Assembly: GCA_023525975.1 (NCBI GenBank)
Contig: CM042034.1
Location: 21,619,501 to 21,683,500, forward strand
Origin: Smallanthus sonchifolius
Taxonomy: Eukaryota; Streptophyta; Magnoliopsida; Asterales; Asteraceae
DNA length: 64,000 nt
Direction: 5' to 3'
Position 1 is the stretch's first letter, and each line of letters begins with the position of its first letter. Positions 46,201 through 57,526 of this stretch are shown here, one piece after another. The notes under the pieces were generated by a model, which saw only the letters and a program-made list of their open reading frames with translations, made no database searches and was not told where the DNA came from. A program made the position numbers and the translations under genes.

Positions 46201-46370
46201 AGAGCAACAAGTACACAAATGCTTGCGCTTAATATCGTCCAAGTGAAAAGAGATGATTGTTCGGCACCAAGGTTGCTTGACCAAATTGACCACGGTCCAC
46301 TCGAGGACTCTGCCAAAGTGAGAATAAGAAAGAGAAAAAGAAATGCTACCCTCCATTTAACCGGAAACAT
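40217..46370 (-). CDS. LAZ1 family protein (DUF300, multi-pass membrane)
   Basis: Eight exons on the minus strand: 46146-46370, 45880-45936, 44975-45083, 43938-44122, 43768-43856, 41551-41806, 41208-41453 and 40217-40549, all GT-AG and in phase, giving 499 residues. Family blocks seen in order: an N-terminal membrane segment, EQKFLIGLVLMVPVYSLES, YEAFALYCFGRYLIACLGGED, FPLSCCLREWYLGPEFYQAVKIGIVQY, YPYLAIVLNFSQSWALYCLVQFY, LAPIKPLAKFLTFKSIVFLTWWQGV, DYIICIEMSVAAVVHLYVFP, and a polar C-terminal tail. Arabidopsis LAZ1 proteins lie at the tonoplast and plasma membrane, affect vacuole integrity and brassinosteroid signalling, and were found as suppressors of acd11 cell death. Introns 3, 5 and 7 carry transposons. 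Residue RDW in place of the usual RDC is a minor variation. Confidence 0.93.
40628..41118. mobile_element. hAT-like MITE with nested pieces filling LAZ1 intron 7
   Basis: Ends TAAGGGTGTAAACAAG and CTCGTTTACACCCCTAG form an inverted repeat, with GAGCTCGAGCTT repeats next to both ends. Its middle (40750-40970) is occupied by a MULE-type terminal piece (AAATTACAAATTACGTCC...) and by a Helitron 3' end (CCTGTGTAGTACACAGG then CTAGT at about 40951). Almost all of the 658-bp intron is transposon. Confidence 0.65.
42225..43125. mobile_element. Two adjacent MITEs in LAZ1 intron 5
   Basis: The first runs from about 42225 to 42636. Its ends, TATAGGGAAGGGTTCAAATAATAACC and the reverse of GGTTATCATTTGAACTGCACCCTATA, pair. 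The second runs from about 42640 to 43125 with ends TATAGGGGAAGGTTC and GAACCTCCCCCTATA, and an inner CGAACTCCGATTGAGCTC pairing with GAGCTCAATCGGAGTTCG. Both sit in TATATA runs. The second has a C-rich core, CCCCCAAAAACCTAAAC, repeated at 42775-42935. Confidence 0.72.
43130..43490. repeat. Degenerate CTAAA(CC) repeat and G-rich tract
   Basis: 43135-43310 is made of irregular TAAACCCTAAAA / GCTAAA units that resemble decayed plant telomere repeat (TTTAGGG). 43425-43490 holds runs of six to ten G. Both are in LAZ1 intron 5, next to the C-rich MITE. Confidence 0.6.
44225..44525. mobile_element. MITE-like repeat in LAZ1 intron 3
   Basis: AGGTTGGGTAACGGGTC at the left and GTTACCCATTTGACC...CGGATCGAGCC at the right form an imperfect inverted repeat. 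A similar GGGTCG/GGGTTA repeat lies in the DUF218 intron at 32025-32290. Confidence 0.45.
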
Positions 46371-47450
46371 CTGTGACCGCTATAACAAGGAATGAGAATA
46401 AATTCCACAGTCTATTTCAATGAAACTGAACTTTAATCTTGTGCAATACATTAATTAAGAGCACATCAAATTTGAAAATTAGCAGGTCCACTTCCTGTTT
46501 TAGGGACTTCAACTAATCTCTGTAAACCAATAAGTCTGTGCAGGAATGTGACGATAGGCTGCCTAAAATAAGACGGTGAAACCAGCAACACCAAGACAAG
46601 GAAGCCTGCAAAGATTTCACATTATTAAAACAGCGATAAAGTATGAAAATGTGCAAACCTGCTAAATTCTGAAAAGATGAGAAATCAATACTACAAAATT
46701 GAGAAAGTTCTTAGCCTCTGTCGTCAATGGCGCTGAGGCGAGGATTCCGCCAAAAACCGGTCTGAAACAGCTAAAAATGGCCTAAAACATGTTTAAAACC
46801 CCTAAAAGTGGTCTAGGCAACAAGCTCACCTTTGCGACAAGCCCTTCGACTACCAAGTTCTTATCTTTGCTTTGACGCCACATTGAAAATACATAAACTA
46901 CAGGAGTTGCAGGTAATGACCATCAGACATTAATTTGCTTTTAGGACACTCTTCAATCTACGATCCAACCAAAACATAAAAAAAAAAAAAAAAAAACTGG
47001 CATTCCTATTAGGTCAAACAATCTATCAGGTCAATACGAAAATTATCCAACACGAGGATGAATAAACCCTTTGAAACACGATATTAAACAATTATTGAAT
47101 AAAAATACGCATTAAAAACCTAATGTACACGACCTGCATTACGAAAGAACCCTAAAATTTATGATTTTACTCACAGAAAACACGTCGCGCCTCTCGATAA
47201 ACAGAACGGTTCCGCAATGTATTCGACTGAGATTTCAACAATTTGAATGATAACTTAGGGAGTAAATGGAGAGGAATCTCGCCGGAAATTTGGGGAAGCT
47301 TTTTGACGGAATTTGTGCAGAGCTCCGAATACGATATGTGCCTTGGCAGTTGGGAAAGATGGAGGGGGGTTGGTGGGGCTTTGCAATATCTTACGGGGAT
47401 TCTGAGGTGAATAGAGTAACAGCGCTCGTTCTGTTTCTTCTGTGACTTCC
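46371..47450 (-). promoter_or_regulatory. Probable 5' UTR and promoter region of the LAZ1-like gene
   Basis: The stretch before the start codon lacks other genes. 47250-47450 has the GC content and CCG-rich make-up of a transcribed leader on the minus strand and a 65-codon open frame with no known domain, possibly an upstream ORF or a 5' UTR exon. There is a run of about 20 A at 46980-46998. Nothing here fixes a transcription start. Confidence 0.3.
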
Positions 47451-47621
47451 ATTGATTGATTTTAAAAATTGATGACGTGGAGATTTATTATTAGTCTGTG
47501 GGATCTTTTAAGCATTATGCGCTGTGACCAAATTTTTCAGGTGCCATCGGTGATTTGCTTTTAATGGATAACAACTTTTTTAAGGAAACGTATTAAACTA
47601 GAAAGCGGCAGAAGTTTTGTA

Positions 47622-48284
47622 ATCCGCTCTAAACGAATCGAATCGAATCGAATCGAACGAATTCTTGTTCGTGTTTGTTCTTTAAGAATTGAACTTGTTC
47701 ACGAACACTAATCGAACGAAATTTCATGTTCGTGTTCATTCATTAAGGAAATGGGTTTGATCACAAACGGTTCACGAACGTTACCGAACGAAGCGTTGTT
47801 TAAGACTTTTGATGTCAACCCTAATGCTTACATGATTTAGGATTGAGGGAAGCTTACATTATTTAGAATTGAGAACTTAGAAGCCCTAATCGAGTAATAG
47901 TGGATAGGGAAATGACGCATAAATAAGAATACGATTTCCTACTTTACTTAGTTAACTGTTAGGGTAATAAAAATATTTAAAAATTAAAGAATATAAAATT
48001 TTTGGATAAAATAAAACAGAAATATACAAAAATCTTAATGAACATCTTAAACAAACGAAAATGAACAAACATAAACGAACGTTCACGAACAGCTTACCGA
48101 ATGTTCACGAACAGATTACCGAACGTTCACGAACACAATTGAACGAACGAGAACTTTGTTCATGTTCGTTCATTTAGTTAATCGAACGAAATTTCTTGTT
48201 CATGTTCGTTAATTTATTAAACGAACTTCCCGTCGAACGGTTCATGAATTGTTTGCTGAACGTTCAGTTCGTTTACAGCCCTAG
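47622..48284. mobile_element. hAT-like repeat rich in GTTCACGAACG motifs
   Basis: Ends GCTCTAAACGAA and the reverse of TTCGTTTACAGCC pair imperfectly. Both flanks are filled with GTTCG/CGAAC words in both orientations, including a pentanucleotide (AATCG)n at 47636-47660. It has no coding content. Confidence 0.55.
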
Positions 48285-48380
48285 TAATATTATTATCAAG
48301 TTTATTCGTCATTTATATTTTCCATTTTGGAATTTGTTGGAGTATATACAAAAGTTGATGGAAAAAAAAGTTATTTAAGC

Positions 48381-50704
48381 TATAAAGTTGTGTAGGTTAT
48401 GGATATCAAAACGTAGAGGGAAAAAAAGCATGTTGTAATACATCTATCGTAATGATAAACGGCTTCTCTAGCCGTTTTAGAAACCAAGAGAAAGTCGCAT
48501 CGTTGTAAAATTAAGCGTTAACAAACACGAAAGTGTATTTAAAAAAAAGAAATAAAAATATATTATATTTGACTCGGCTTGTTTTGAATAAAACTTACGC
48601 CGAAACGTAGACCGGCTATGCTTTTGATAAAACTTTACACTCGGAAATCAAGAAAAAGTAAGGTCGTTGTAAAATGAGTGTTAAGAAAACACGGAATCGG
48701 ATTAAATACGGCTCACACGCTTGAGGAGGTACATACCGTACTCTAGGTTGTGACGAAACCATTTAGAGAGATTATGTTTAACGGTGTTTGATTTAGTTAT
48801 GTTTTATGTATTTATCATGCATACAACTGTGATGCGTTTACAATTGTTTGCTAAGTATGAAAAATGACCATTTTTGGAGGAACGTCAGGAGAGCGGTTGT
48901 GTGGAGTCAAGTATGTTTGGTCTGTTACAATCACGAGTCCATGAAGGTCCGCTACCCTCTTGATTTGAGACACGAACTGAGGAACCTCTACTTTATCAAG
49001 GGAGTAATTATGTTCCCTTCCTTGCATTCTTTTCATTCTTTTACATGTACATTAGGGACAATGTACACTTTAAGTGTGCGGATGGGGTATTGAGTCAGGG
49101 AACTAGAAAAGCTAAGTTGTACGCATGTTCCGTGAGGCTAGGGTTTCGCAGGGTCACGTATACGTGCATGCATGGGATGGAACACGGTTTGGGTATTCGG
49201 GTTCTAAGCGGGTCAAGGACGACCTGATTCGTGTGAACTTGTAGAGTTGGGGTTCGTGGAGAACGAACGACGAGCTATTGAGGCGAGTGTTGGGGGTTAA
49301 TTATATTGTTATATGTTATTCGACGTATGCTTTGAACGTGTCTGATCATGTGATCATACGTTTGACAGGTTCGGGTTTCGAGCGTGTATGGACGGACTTG
49401 TAGAGCAAGGGTTTGGATCTTCGAAACCGGTGAGTTTCTAATCCCCTCTTTAATGTTTTTTAATGTTTTGGGGCTATCTTACATACCTACAGAATGTGTT
49501 TTATTACAATAAATGTGTTACGAGCTTTGGGGTTTAACCCGATGAGTTTATGAACTTAAATATTCAATATGAGGCTAAGGGTATGTGTGGTCCTTAGGAT
49601 GTGTAGGATAGATGTGGGTATGATGGTTGTGTGTCGTCCAATGACCAATATGGAGTTAGTTGGGGTGAGTCGGGAAAAGAGTTAGACGTTATGAGTAGGT
49701 GTATGACGTGTTATCCTGAGAATATTGGTGGGGTGCATGTTTAGCTAACAAGTCATGCAATGCTAGTATGTTGTGTGTTATGTGCTTGATGTTGTGTATT
49801 TTTTTCGTTGTCCTTGTGACACGACGGGAAATTGTGTCGTTGTCCTTGTGACATGACGGAAAATTGTGTCCTTGTCCTTGTGGCACGACGGGAAATGATG
49901 TGAAGGACGAGGTCCTTCGGGAAGTCACCATGTGTGACAACGTTCCAGGGGGACAGTGATGAGCTTGGAGTGTGACAAAAGCCCTGACGAGGGCGGTTGT
50001 GACGAGGTATGTGTTTGTGTGCATTTATGTGTGTTTTAATTGCATGCAAGTGTTGATTGATATTTATTGTGCGGATATGTGGTGTTGAGAATTAAATTGA
50101 CCGTTGAGTCTGGATGATGACGTTGTGTTCACAACTGTTGTGTCAACTGACTTGTGAGAGTCTTGGTTAAGACTGGTTAGGTCGGTGTCTAGGTGTTGAT
50201 ACGTGTGATAGATTACGAGTTATTAGTGCAGTAAGCTCGATCCATGTCGGTGAGACTTACTGAGTTATAATTATGGGATGTGTCTTAGGTGATGAACCCA
50301 TATGGGAATTGGTCAGTAATATGGGGTACTTTTGTGTTAATAAATAACAAATTGTTTTATCAGGATCGGGATGTCCTGAGTTCACATAAATGATATTTGT
50401 GACGAGATGATTTCTACTTAAATTAAACTATTAGAACTCACTCATCGTAGCTGACTTTGTACGTACGTTAGATTGTTTTGCAGGTGAGTTTCTTGGTCGG
50501 TGTATCTTGGCTTGTGAGCGGTGCTACTCGGATCGGTGTGAAGACATTCGTAAGGTAAAGATAATAGTGATAGCGTTATTAAATGACAAATACTATTTTG
50601 AGTTAAGACTTCTGTTGTATGTTTGATTAGTAAAACGAGTACTTTTATAGAGAATACCCAGTGATGAGATCCAACTATAGGGTGCCCGGTTTTAGGGCCT
50701 TACA
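48381..50704 (+). mobile_element. Probable solo LTR related to the outer LTR at 3955
   Basis: It ends GCCCGGTTTTAGGGCCTTACA at 50704, like the reverse complement of 3955 onward, and shares the GGTGAGTTTCTAATCCCC block (49429) and GAACTCAC...GTAGCTGACTTT (50433-50458). TAAGC occurs directly before 48381 and directly after 50704 and may be the TSD; the LTR would then start TATAAAG in place of TGTAAAG, a single change. No primer-binding site follows. The 5' boundary is therefore uncertain. Confidence 0.55.
49798..49906 (+). repeat. Three-copy 35-bp tandem repeat in the LTR
   Basis: TTGTCCTTGTGACAYGACGG plus AAATTGTGTC repeats three times. The related LTR at 3955 has about two units (4830-4900, minus strand). 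It is non-coding. Confidence 0.7.
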
Positions 50705-51037
50705 TAAGCATAAAGCGTAAAGTTTTAAAATTTCAATTTTTTTTTGTAAATATTCCCCCAACATCAAAACAAAACACTCTCTTTGCGCAAGAATGTAAAC
50801 TATAGGTTAGATTCTCGCTATGTGATGCCTTATAAACCGAGGAATAGCTAACCTTTTAAGCCTTTTGATAAAGTTTTCTTGAACAAGTGTTTTAAAGTAA
50901 AATGTTTTGGAATCCCTAAGAGAGTAAAAATAAACTGGATAGTTTTTAAACGTGTTTAATTCATATCGGCAACCTAAACCCACCGTTTTACTAGAAAGTT
51001 TTGAGCATGTTTAGAGCATACATACTTTATTAGCTCA

Positions 51038-51505
51038 CTAGGTTAGAATTCCGTGTATTACACGGGTTGAATAAATGTATTGTTATATACTTAGTAATAA
51101 AAGGTTTAAGTTTTTAAAACCCGTGTATTATACGGAATAAACCCGTGTATTACACGGGTGAATAAAATATAATGTAATCTATTAACACATACACTCTTCA
51201 AATGGAACGACGTAAATTTGTAAATATATGATTAAGAGTTTTTACTTGATTCCTAGTTGGCTATAAAATTCTTTTCAGTTTCGAGAATTCATAAAAATAT
51301 GATTGAACAAATTAATTGATATTAAACAAAATTTTAAATTTAAAAATGTGTAGATAAAAATAGAAACAAATAATTAATTGGTTGCCTAAAATAGTGAGGT
51401 TGATCATTAATAGGAGAGAGATGCGAGAAAATAATAATGAGAAGATCTAAAAATTTGACAAGTGTCCTACTTTTTTACTTGTTTATTATATAGTATAGAT
51501 ATAGA
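51038..51505 (-). mobile_element. Non-autonomous Helitron
   Basis: On the minus strand it starts TC (TCTATATCTATACTATATAATAAAC), preceded by A, and ends with a CCCGTGTAATACACGG hairpin, AATTCTAACCTAG, then T. It is 468 bp with a second hairpin copy inside. Same family as 12683-13069. Confidence 0.72.
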
Positions 51506-51829
51506 TTTTCATTTGTTTGACTGATAACCAGGTTGCTTGCATATATTTTATAACTTGTACATGTTACACGTCTTAGATATGAATTTGATTTTGAGAAATG
51601 TCAAACTTGGATAACTAATCCTTTCATTCAGGCCTGATAAAAATTATTCTCGATGTAACTGTATTAAAAACGGAGTCGTATTAAAAACATCGGTAACGTG
51701 CTGTTACATGTTGGTACCGTGAAGAATGAGACCGACACCGACTGAAAAACATCAGCACCAACGTCTTTTATCTATGTTTCTATCCCTACAACCGAGTCAC
51801 CGTTACTAAGTACGTTTCATTTATGTATT

Positions 51830-52015
51830 TAACCAAGTTTTTTTTGTGATTAGCCATGTTAATGTCACCGCCTCAACCGTTTAAGGTTTGCCTCCCGCCG
51901 CTGAGCGCATGACAAAATTTGTTTAACCACGTTTTCTTTTTTTTAGCCACATTAACGTCACCGCCTCAACCTTTTAAGGTCCGGCTCCCGCCACGGAGCG
52001 CGAGGAAACATTTCT
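51830..52015 (+). repeat. Two-copy direct repeat of about 90 bp upstream of the cold-shock gene
   Basis: GTCACCGCCTCAACCGTTTAAGG...CCCGCCGCTGAGCGC (about 51855-51910) recurs as GTCACCGCCTCAACCTTTTAAGG...CCCGCCACGGAGCGC (about 51957-52005), the latter ending near TTTCTAGTT. It lies 300-480 bp before the CSP start codon and may be the 3' end of a Helitron-like element. Confidence 0.55.
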
Positions 52016-52312
52016 AGTTAGAATTATAACTAAAATTTTCTAATTATAATAACCAAACAAATAAAGTCTCTTACCATAAATAAAGTAATGAACCAAGTAA
52101 GTAACCAAACCAATCCAATCCTATTGATACTTCTCGTCCATTCGTTCTAGACAACTTCAAGGGCCATTGAAAACAATATCTCAAACAGATAATATGGAAT
52201 TAGTAATGCCAATGGTCTACTCCCACCACCCGTGTCCACCCTAAATTTTATACACACCACTTTATGCATACTTTCACAACCACTCTACCATCAAATTTGG
52301 CTAGCTGGTTTC

Positions 52313-52852
52313 ATGGCAGAAGTCAAGAGATATGAAGGCACCGTTAAGTGGTTCAATGGACAAAAGGGTTTTGGATTCATTGATCCGGAAGACGGTAGCA
52401 GCGATGATCTCTTTGTTCACCAGTCGGAGATCAAGGCCGAGGGCTTTCGGTTTCTTAGAGATGGACAAAGGGTAGAATTCTCTGTGGATTCTGGTGAGGA
52501 TGGGCGGAAGAAGGCGGTGAAGGTGGTTGGTTTTGGTAGGGCTAGAGGATATCAACCAGGACCAAGGCGTGGGGGTCGTGGGAGAAGGGGTGGTTATGGA
52601 CGGGGTGGAAGTGGCGGTGATGATGATGGTAGCCCACAGTGTTACAATTGTGGCCGCTTTGGTCATTTTGCAAGAACCTGTTACCGCGGTAATGATCATG
52701 GTGGTGATGATCAAGGCTATGACAATGGTCGTGGGCGTGGGCATGGGCGTGGGCATGGGCGCGGGCGTGGTCGTGGTGGCCGAAGTGGAACATGTTATCG
52801 ATGTGGGGAGGAAGGGCATTTTGCAAGAGAATGTCCTAACGAGCAAGATTAA
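52313..52852 (+). CDS. Cold-shock-domain, glycine-rich RNA-binding protein with two CCHC zinc knuckles
   Basis: An intronless 179-residue protein. Residues 5-75 are a cold-shock domain with RNP1 KGFGFI (18-23) and RNP2 LFVHQ (33-37). Then come a Gly/Arg-rich linker, a zinc knuckle C110-C113-H118-C123, a second Gly-rich stretch with GRGHGRGHGR repeats, and a second knuckle C161-C164-H169-C174. This is the layout of plant CSP/GRP2 proteins, which are nucleic-acid chaperones acting in nucleus and cytoplasm and usually raised by cold. The start at 52313 is chosen because the domain begins right after it; an earlier in-frame start codon (52232, not ATG) would add 27 unrelated residues. The two-knuckle form resembles AtCSP2/AtCSP4. 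Confidence 0.95.
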   Translation: MAEVKRYEGTVKWFNGQKGFGFIDPEDGSSDDLFVHQSEIKAEGFRFLRDGQRVEFSVDSGEDGRKKAVKVVGFGRARGYQPGPRRGGRGRRGGYGRGGSGGDDDGSPQCYNCGRFGHFARTCYRGNDHGGDDQGYDNGRGRGHGRGHGRGRGRGGRSGTCYRCGEEGHFARECPNEQD

Positions 52853-54151
52853 TATCATTGATTGTAAATTGAATACTTTTCTTATCCTTTTCTCTTTCTT
52901 TTGTTCTTGTTTTTTTTTTGTATTTCATACTAAACACATCTTATTTGATGAGATGATAAATATGATTTATACATCCATTAAGAATCAAGTCTAAAACATT
53001 AGGTTGGACTGGGTCGTTTCGGGAAGAGGGACGGGGTGGTGCGGGACCAGCGGGATCCCGACCCCCACCCTCGGTACCACAATTTTGAAATCTCAATCGG
53101 TGACTACTTCTCGATGCATCCCGTTAATTATCATTATTAATAATAATTTATTATTATATCATTCCTTTGTCGTCATAATATTCGTTTTTTACTATATTCA
53201 AACTATTTTTAGAGTCCACAACCTTCGCGAACCCAAAACTTAATATAACAATTTTTGTTCTTTATAATTACCTAAATTATGAAATGTGTCATTTAATATT
53301 TTGACTTTCACTTATTTTCCTTTATTTGAAAAGTTTTAAAAGTCCTTTTAACTAACTGAAGTTAAATATTTATTTAAGTCAATGTTATTATTGTTTTTTA
53401 GCCATAAAAGACTATTATTGTAAATACTAAAGTTTTTTTTCTTTTTCTTTTATTTTTTTATAACTTTTATTTTATAGATTTTGTTTAAAATTTTATTAAT
53501 TAATTAACCAACTTATTTATTTTATAAAGATATATATTTTATTTATTTTTGTTTTTTAATAAGTGATATACTTTCCTCACTTTTATTTTATAGATTTCTT
53601 TAAAATTTCTATTATCTAATTAAGTAACTTATTTGTTTTATAAGAATAGATTTTTTTAATATTTTTATAATTTATTTATTTTTGTTTTTTTATTAAGCTG
53701 TTTACTTTTATCATTTTACAATTATTATAATTTTTTACACGATGTTTTATATATTAGAGAGTTATTAGGAGTTTAAAGTTTAAGATTTATTTTGTAATCA
53801 TACACTCAATCTTGAGGCATTGTTACCGGTCGAGCAAGTATTCAATGAATGCTCGTTTGGCCTATTTTTAACCCAAAAGGTTTTAATTGAGAAATTTGTG
53901 AACTAATAAAATAGGGTAAACCGATTCGATATAGACGTGTTATGCGTATTGGTTAAAATCTAATTAAGTCCCAAGTTAAAGAGTGAATCAAACAGGTGAA
54001 GCGTTTGTCGTCGGCTGTCAAGGTCGGGCATTGGGGCCATCCAAACCGGCTCTAACCTTTCTAGTATTTTACCTAAAACGATCACGTAAAAGAAACCCGT
54101 TAGAAGGGGCCATAGACTAGGTTCTAGAGACAACCCTATGATGGTTAAATC
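52853..54151. other. AT-rich spacer between the cold-shock gene and the retrotransposons
   Basis: Contains the CSP 3' UTR and a MULE-like terminal piece (53260-53400, GTCATTTAATATTTTGACTTTCAC, similar to the element at 33772). No gene recognised; 53820-54151 is unassigned and forms the insertion site of the gypsy LTR. Confidence 0.4.
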
Positions 54152-54308
54152 TGTGACAATCCGACTTTTAAAGTTAACCCCGTTAGTAATTCCGTTAAAT
54201 ATTCTGTTAAATCCTAACCAAGTTAACCCATTCAAAAACCAAGGGATCATTTCTGTAAAAGCTGAAGTTGCAAGGGCTGGTTTTGTAAATAACCAGAAAC
54301 CCTAGTAG

Positions 54309-55240
54309 GCACGGTCGCGCCTTGTTTTGGCACGGTCGCGCCTCTTATTGGCACGGTTGCGCCTCTTGCCCAGTTGAAACGTAAACGCAGCCTTTAAAAC
54401 GCGAATCCGTTCGAATATCAAGTTTGTAACGTATAATCTCTAATGGCGATCATCACTGAGCCATTATTCGGCGCTTTAACACCCGTAATGATCGAATTAA
54501 TCCCCATTATGAGTATTAAACTCGTAACCGCCGACCACGATCTCATATTCGTCAAATTCGTTCGTTTCTGCTATCACTCTCACAAATCACGCACCCGCGC
54601 ACCGTAATCGAGCCTCTCAGAAGCTGTTGCACCCGTCAATTCCATCGGAATCGAATCTGTGGCCGCCGGAGACCAATCCAGTCGCAGTCGTAATCGGTTT
54701 TGATCGAGCACCACCAATTCGGCATCTATTCTGGTAATCAAGCATACCCTTAACTTTGTTTCAGTATTTACAGTGAAAGCTCTATCCTAACCAGGGCTTA
54801 AAACATCAAATCGACGACGAACCAATTCTAGGGTTCGTCCCTAATTCGGTTTAATCGAAATCGGGTCTGGGCTCGATCTCAATCCAATTAACTGATATAG
54901 GTAGTTTCGCAAGGTTCTGTTTTGTAAAACCCCCATCTCCTTTTGGTCAATCGCAATCGAAACCAAACGGATTTGGACTTGTTGGCTTGTTCTGTTAAAC
55001 TCTATGTCTGTATATCCGAGAGACACAGTCATGCCAAGTTTTAGCACGGTCGTGCCTCACACTCTGACCCGGTCGTGCCTCTTGGCTAGACCTGGTCATG
55101 CCTCAGAACCCTAGACACGGTCGTGCCTAGTGATCAGCTTTGTTGTGTCCTCTGTTTAATCAACACGGTCGCGCCCCTGACCAGCACGGTCGCGCCCCTG
55201 ACCTTAACGCGGTCGTGCCTTGTCTTAGGCGCGGTCGTGT
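54309..55240 (+). repeat. Dispersed CACGGTCGYGCC repeats in the LTR of element A
   Basis: Three copies at 54309-54365 and nine at 55023-55240, spaced 19-48 bp, each GGCACGGTCGYGCCT-like. With T at the variable base the unit is a 6-bp hairpin (GGCACG/CGTGCC); with C it has one mismatch. Confidence 0.8.
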
Positions 55241-56591
55241 GTGAGAAAACCTTTTGTCAGAATATTTTGATTTATATTTATATTTTCAAAACAATAATTA
55301 TTATATTATATTAATATGTTTTAAAACCGGAAAACCACCCGTAGACCCGGGTTTAGTCTTGTAACTCGTATCCGTTATTTAAAACTCGTTTATAAAAAAA
55401 TATATTATTTCCAATCCTTGAACTTGATTAAAAATGATATATATTTATATTATTATTATTTGTCATTCATCGCGAAACGCTTTCATACTAATTTAAAAAT
55501 CCGTATTCCCGTAAACTCGTTCGTTTACCCGTAAATCCTTAGAATGTTTAAAGACGTTCTAATCTTCCGTGTGTCGTCACAAATCCCATTGAGTCCCTAA
55601 CTGTTATGTTGTAATTCTAGGGCATTCGTGAGCCGTGTCAGGCTAACGCTTGAGATTTCAATCTCGTACTTGTGTGATTACTACCTACGCAATCAGGTGA
55701 GTTTTCACGGCCCCTTTTACTGTTTTACAATTTGGGGGAGAAAACATGACGTAAACATTTTTGGTTATGTAATTCATATATGTTATCACTTGTTTAACTA
55801 TGCGTACACATCTATCACTAAGTCCTCACATCGGACCGTTAATATGAACATAGCAAGGTAAGTTGAGTAGTACTACTGGGTTTGACAAACCTCACCCGCG
55901 TTAGTCGCGCTAACTCGACTGGAGGTCGAACGGGTGCATTTTTTACCTAAACATGCACCATGGTTGATAGGCCTGGTGGGAGGCAAAAACATAAACAGTC
56001 AGCTGTCGGTTGCGAGCGCATTAGTTAACATGCTTATGGGTTAGCTGCCTATTGATTTATATATTGAATGTATATTAACCTATTGATCTTTGTTGCAAAC
56101 TGAAACTTGTGAACTCACCAACCTCGTGTTGACATTTTCTTTCATGTTTTCTCAGGTTGCTTAAGATAAGGCACATGTGCACGCATAGGGCATGCATGGA
56201 GTCTTATGATTTGTTTATAAATTAATATTGTTGAATTGCTTGTACTTTATTTTTGGACTTTGTTTGGACTGAACACTTTGGGATTTTTCTTGGGCGCGTT
56301 TGTTTTGCACATTTACTTTCGTTTTACGCTTCCGCACTTACTTTGATCATTGATGATATATTTTCATTTTAGTCCCATATAGTGTCGTTCAATGTAACTA
56401 ATGACTGAGATCCTGGTTTGTCACTTCCCAAACGGTAAAACTCCGTTAGTTGAAATTGGGGGTGTGACAGATTGGTATCAGAGCCATTGGTTATAGAGAA
56501 CTACGATTGCATACTAGACTATAACCTCACACATTAGTTACATGTCATAGACATTTGGATTTTTGGCACTTATGTATTACGTTACAGGATC

Positions 56592-57273
56592 ATGTCGTTA
56601 ACCCCACCACCATCACCTAAGGCATCTACCTTATCATCCCCGGAGCCCAAAAGGCGCCGGAATAGTTCTAGTGACAACTCGGTGGAACAGGGTGAACCAA
56701 GTAATGCACAAGCAAGGAACACAACACTTAATTGGAATGCATATCCGAAGATGATCCAAAGGTGGATCGAGATGGGAAATGTTCCATCACCTTATTTTTG
56801 CTCCACTTCCTCATCCTCCACTTTGCCAAGCTTTGCCATGCACCATGGAACAAGCTTTTGCAGCTTTTGTGTTTATCATAACTAAGGAGTTAAAAGCGAT
56901 GAAGGAAGTCACTGATGAGATACCCGACATTCTGCAGCGGGAGTCATAAATAGAGGAGAATAAGGTAGGGTTAGAGCTTTTGACCACTGAACTAGTAGTG
57001 ACGGATCAGGTCCATAACCATTTGGTGGACCGGGTCGCACATTTGGAGATGAGGGTGGACACCTCGGACCATGCTGCTGAAGGACTTCGGGAGAGAGTGA
57101 CCCACTTGGAAGCCCAACTACAAGCAGCCCTATTTCCAGAGGAAATTACACTTTTGGACGACGAGGAGGAGCCCTTCGAGGATGAGCCCTCAGAGGAGGA
57201 GCCACCCGAGGAGGAACCGGTGGAGATCGACGATGCACAATCATACGTTTCTTCCGATGACGAGGATGCTTGA
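56592..57273 (+). pseudogene. Extra ORF ahead of gag in gypsy element A (frameshifted)
   Basis: Two overlapping frames read as one broken protein: a Ser/Pro-rich start (MSLTPPPSPKASTLSSPEPK), a middle after a frameshift near 56840 (FVFIITKELKAMKEVTDEIPDILQRES), an in-frame TAA at 56947, then a heptad-like DRVAHLEMRV...LRERVTHLEAQL segment and a strongly acidic tail ending VSSDDEDA. The predicted C-terminal half is a coiled coil plus acidic tail. I do not recognise the family. Confidence 0.65.
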
Positions 57274-57526
57274 TGATCTTTCTATTCTATCTTTCCTTTT
57301 CATTGATGTTTCGTTTATGTTATTTATCTTTTCAAACCTAGATAGGTAAGGTTGTTCCCATTCAATAAAAGCATGAGAAGTTTAATGTTTTGAGTTATTT
57401 ATTTTGTAGCTTTACAATTTATTTAATTTTCAAAATGTTAGATGTTGTATTTCCTTACTTGTACATAAATAATGTTTAATATGTGATATATTTCTCATTG
57501 TTTTGTATTTGTGAATGTGAAGAATC

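Noticed and set aside
52301..52858. 185-codon minus-strand frame opposite the cold-shock gene
   Set aside because: It is a shadow of the Gly-rich coding sequence, giving Thr-rich low complexity.
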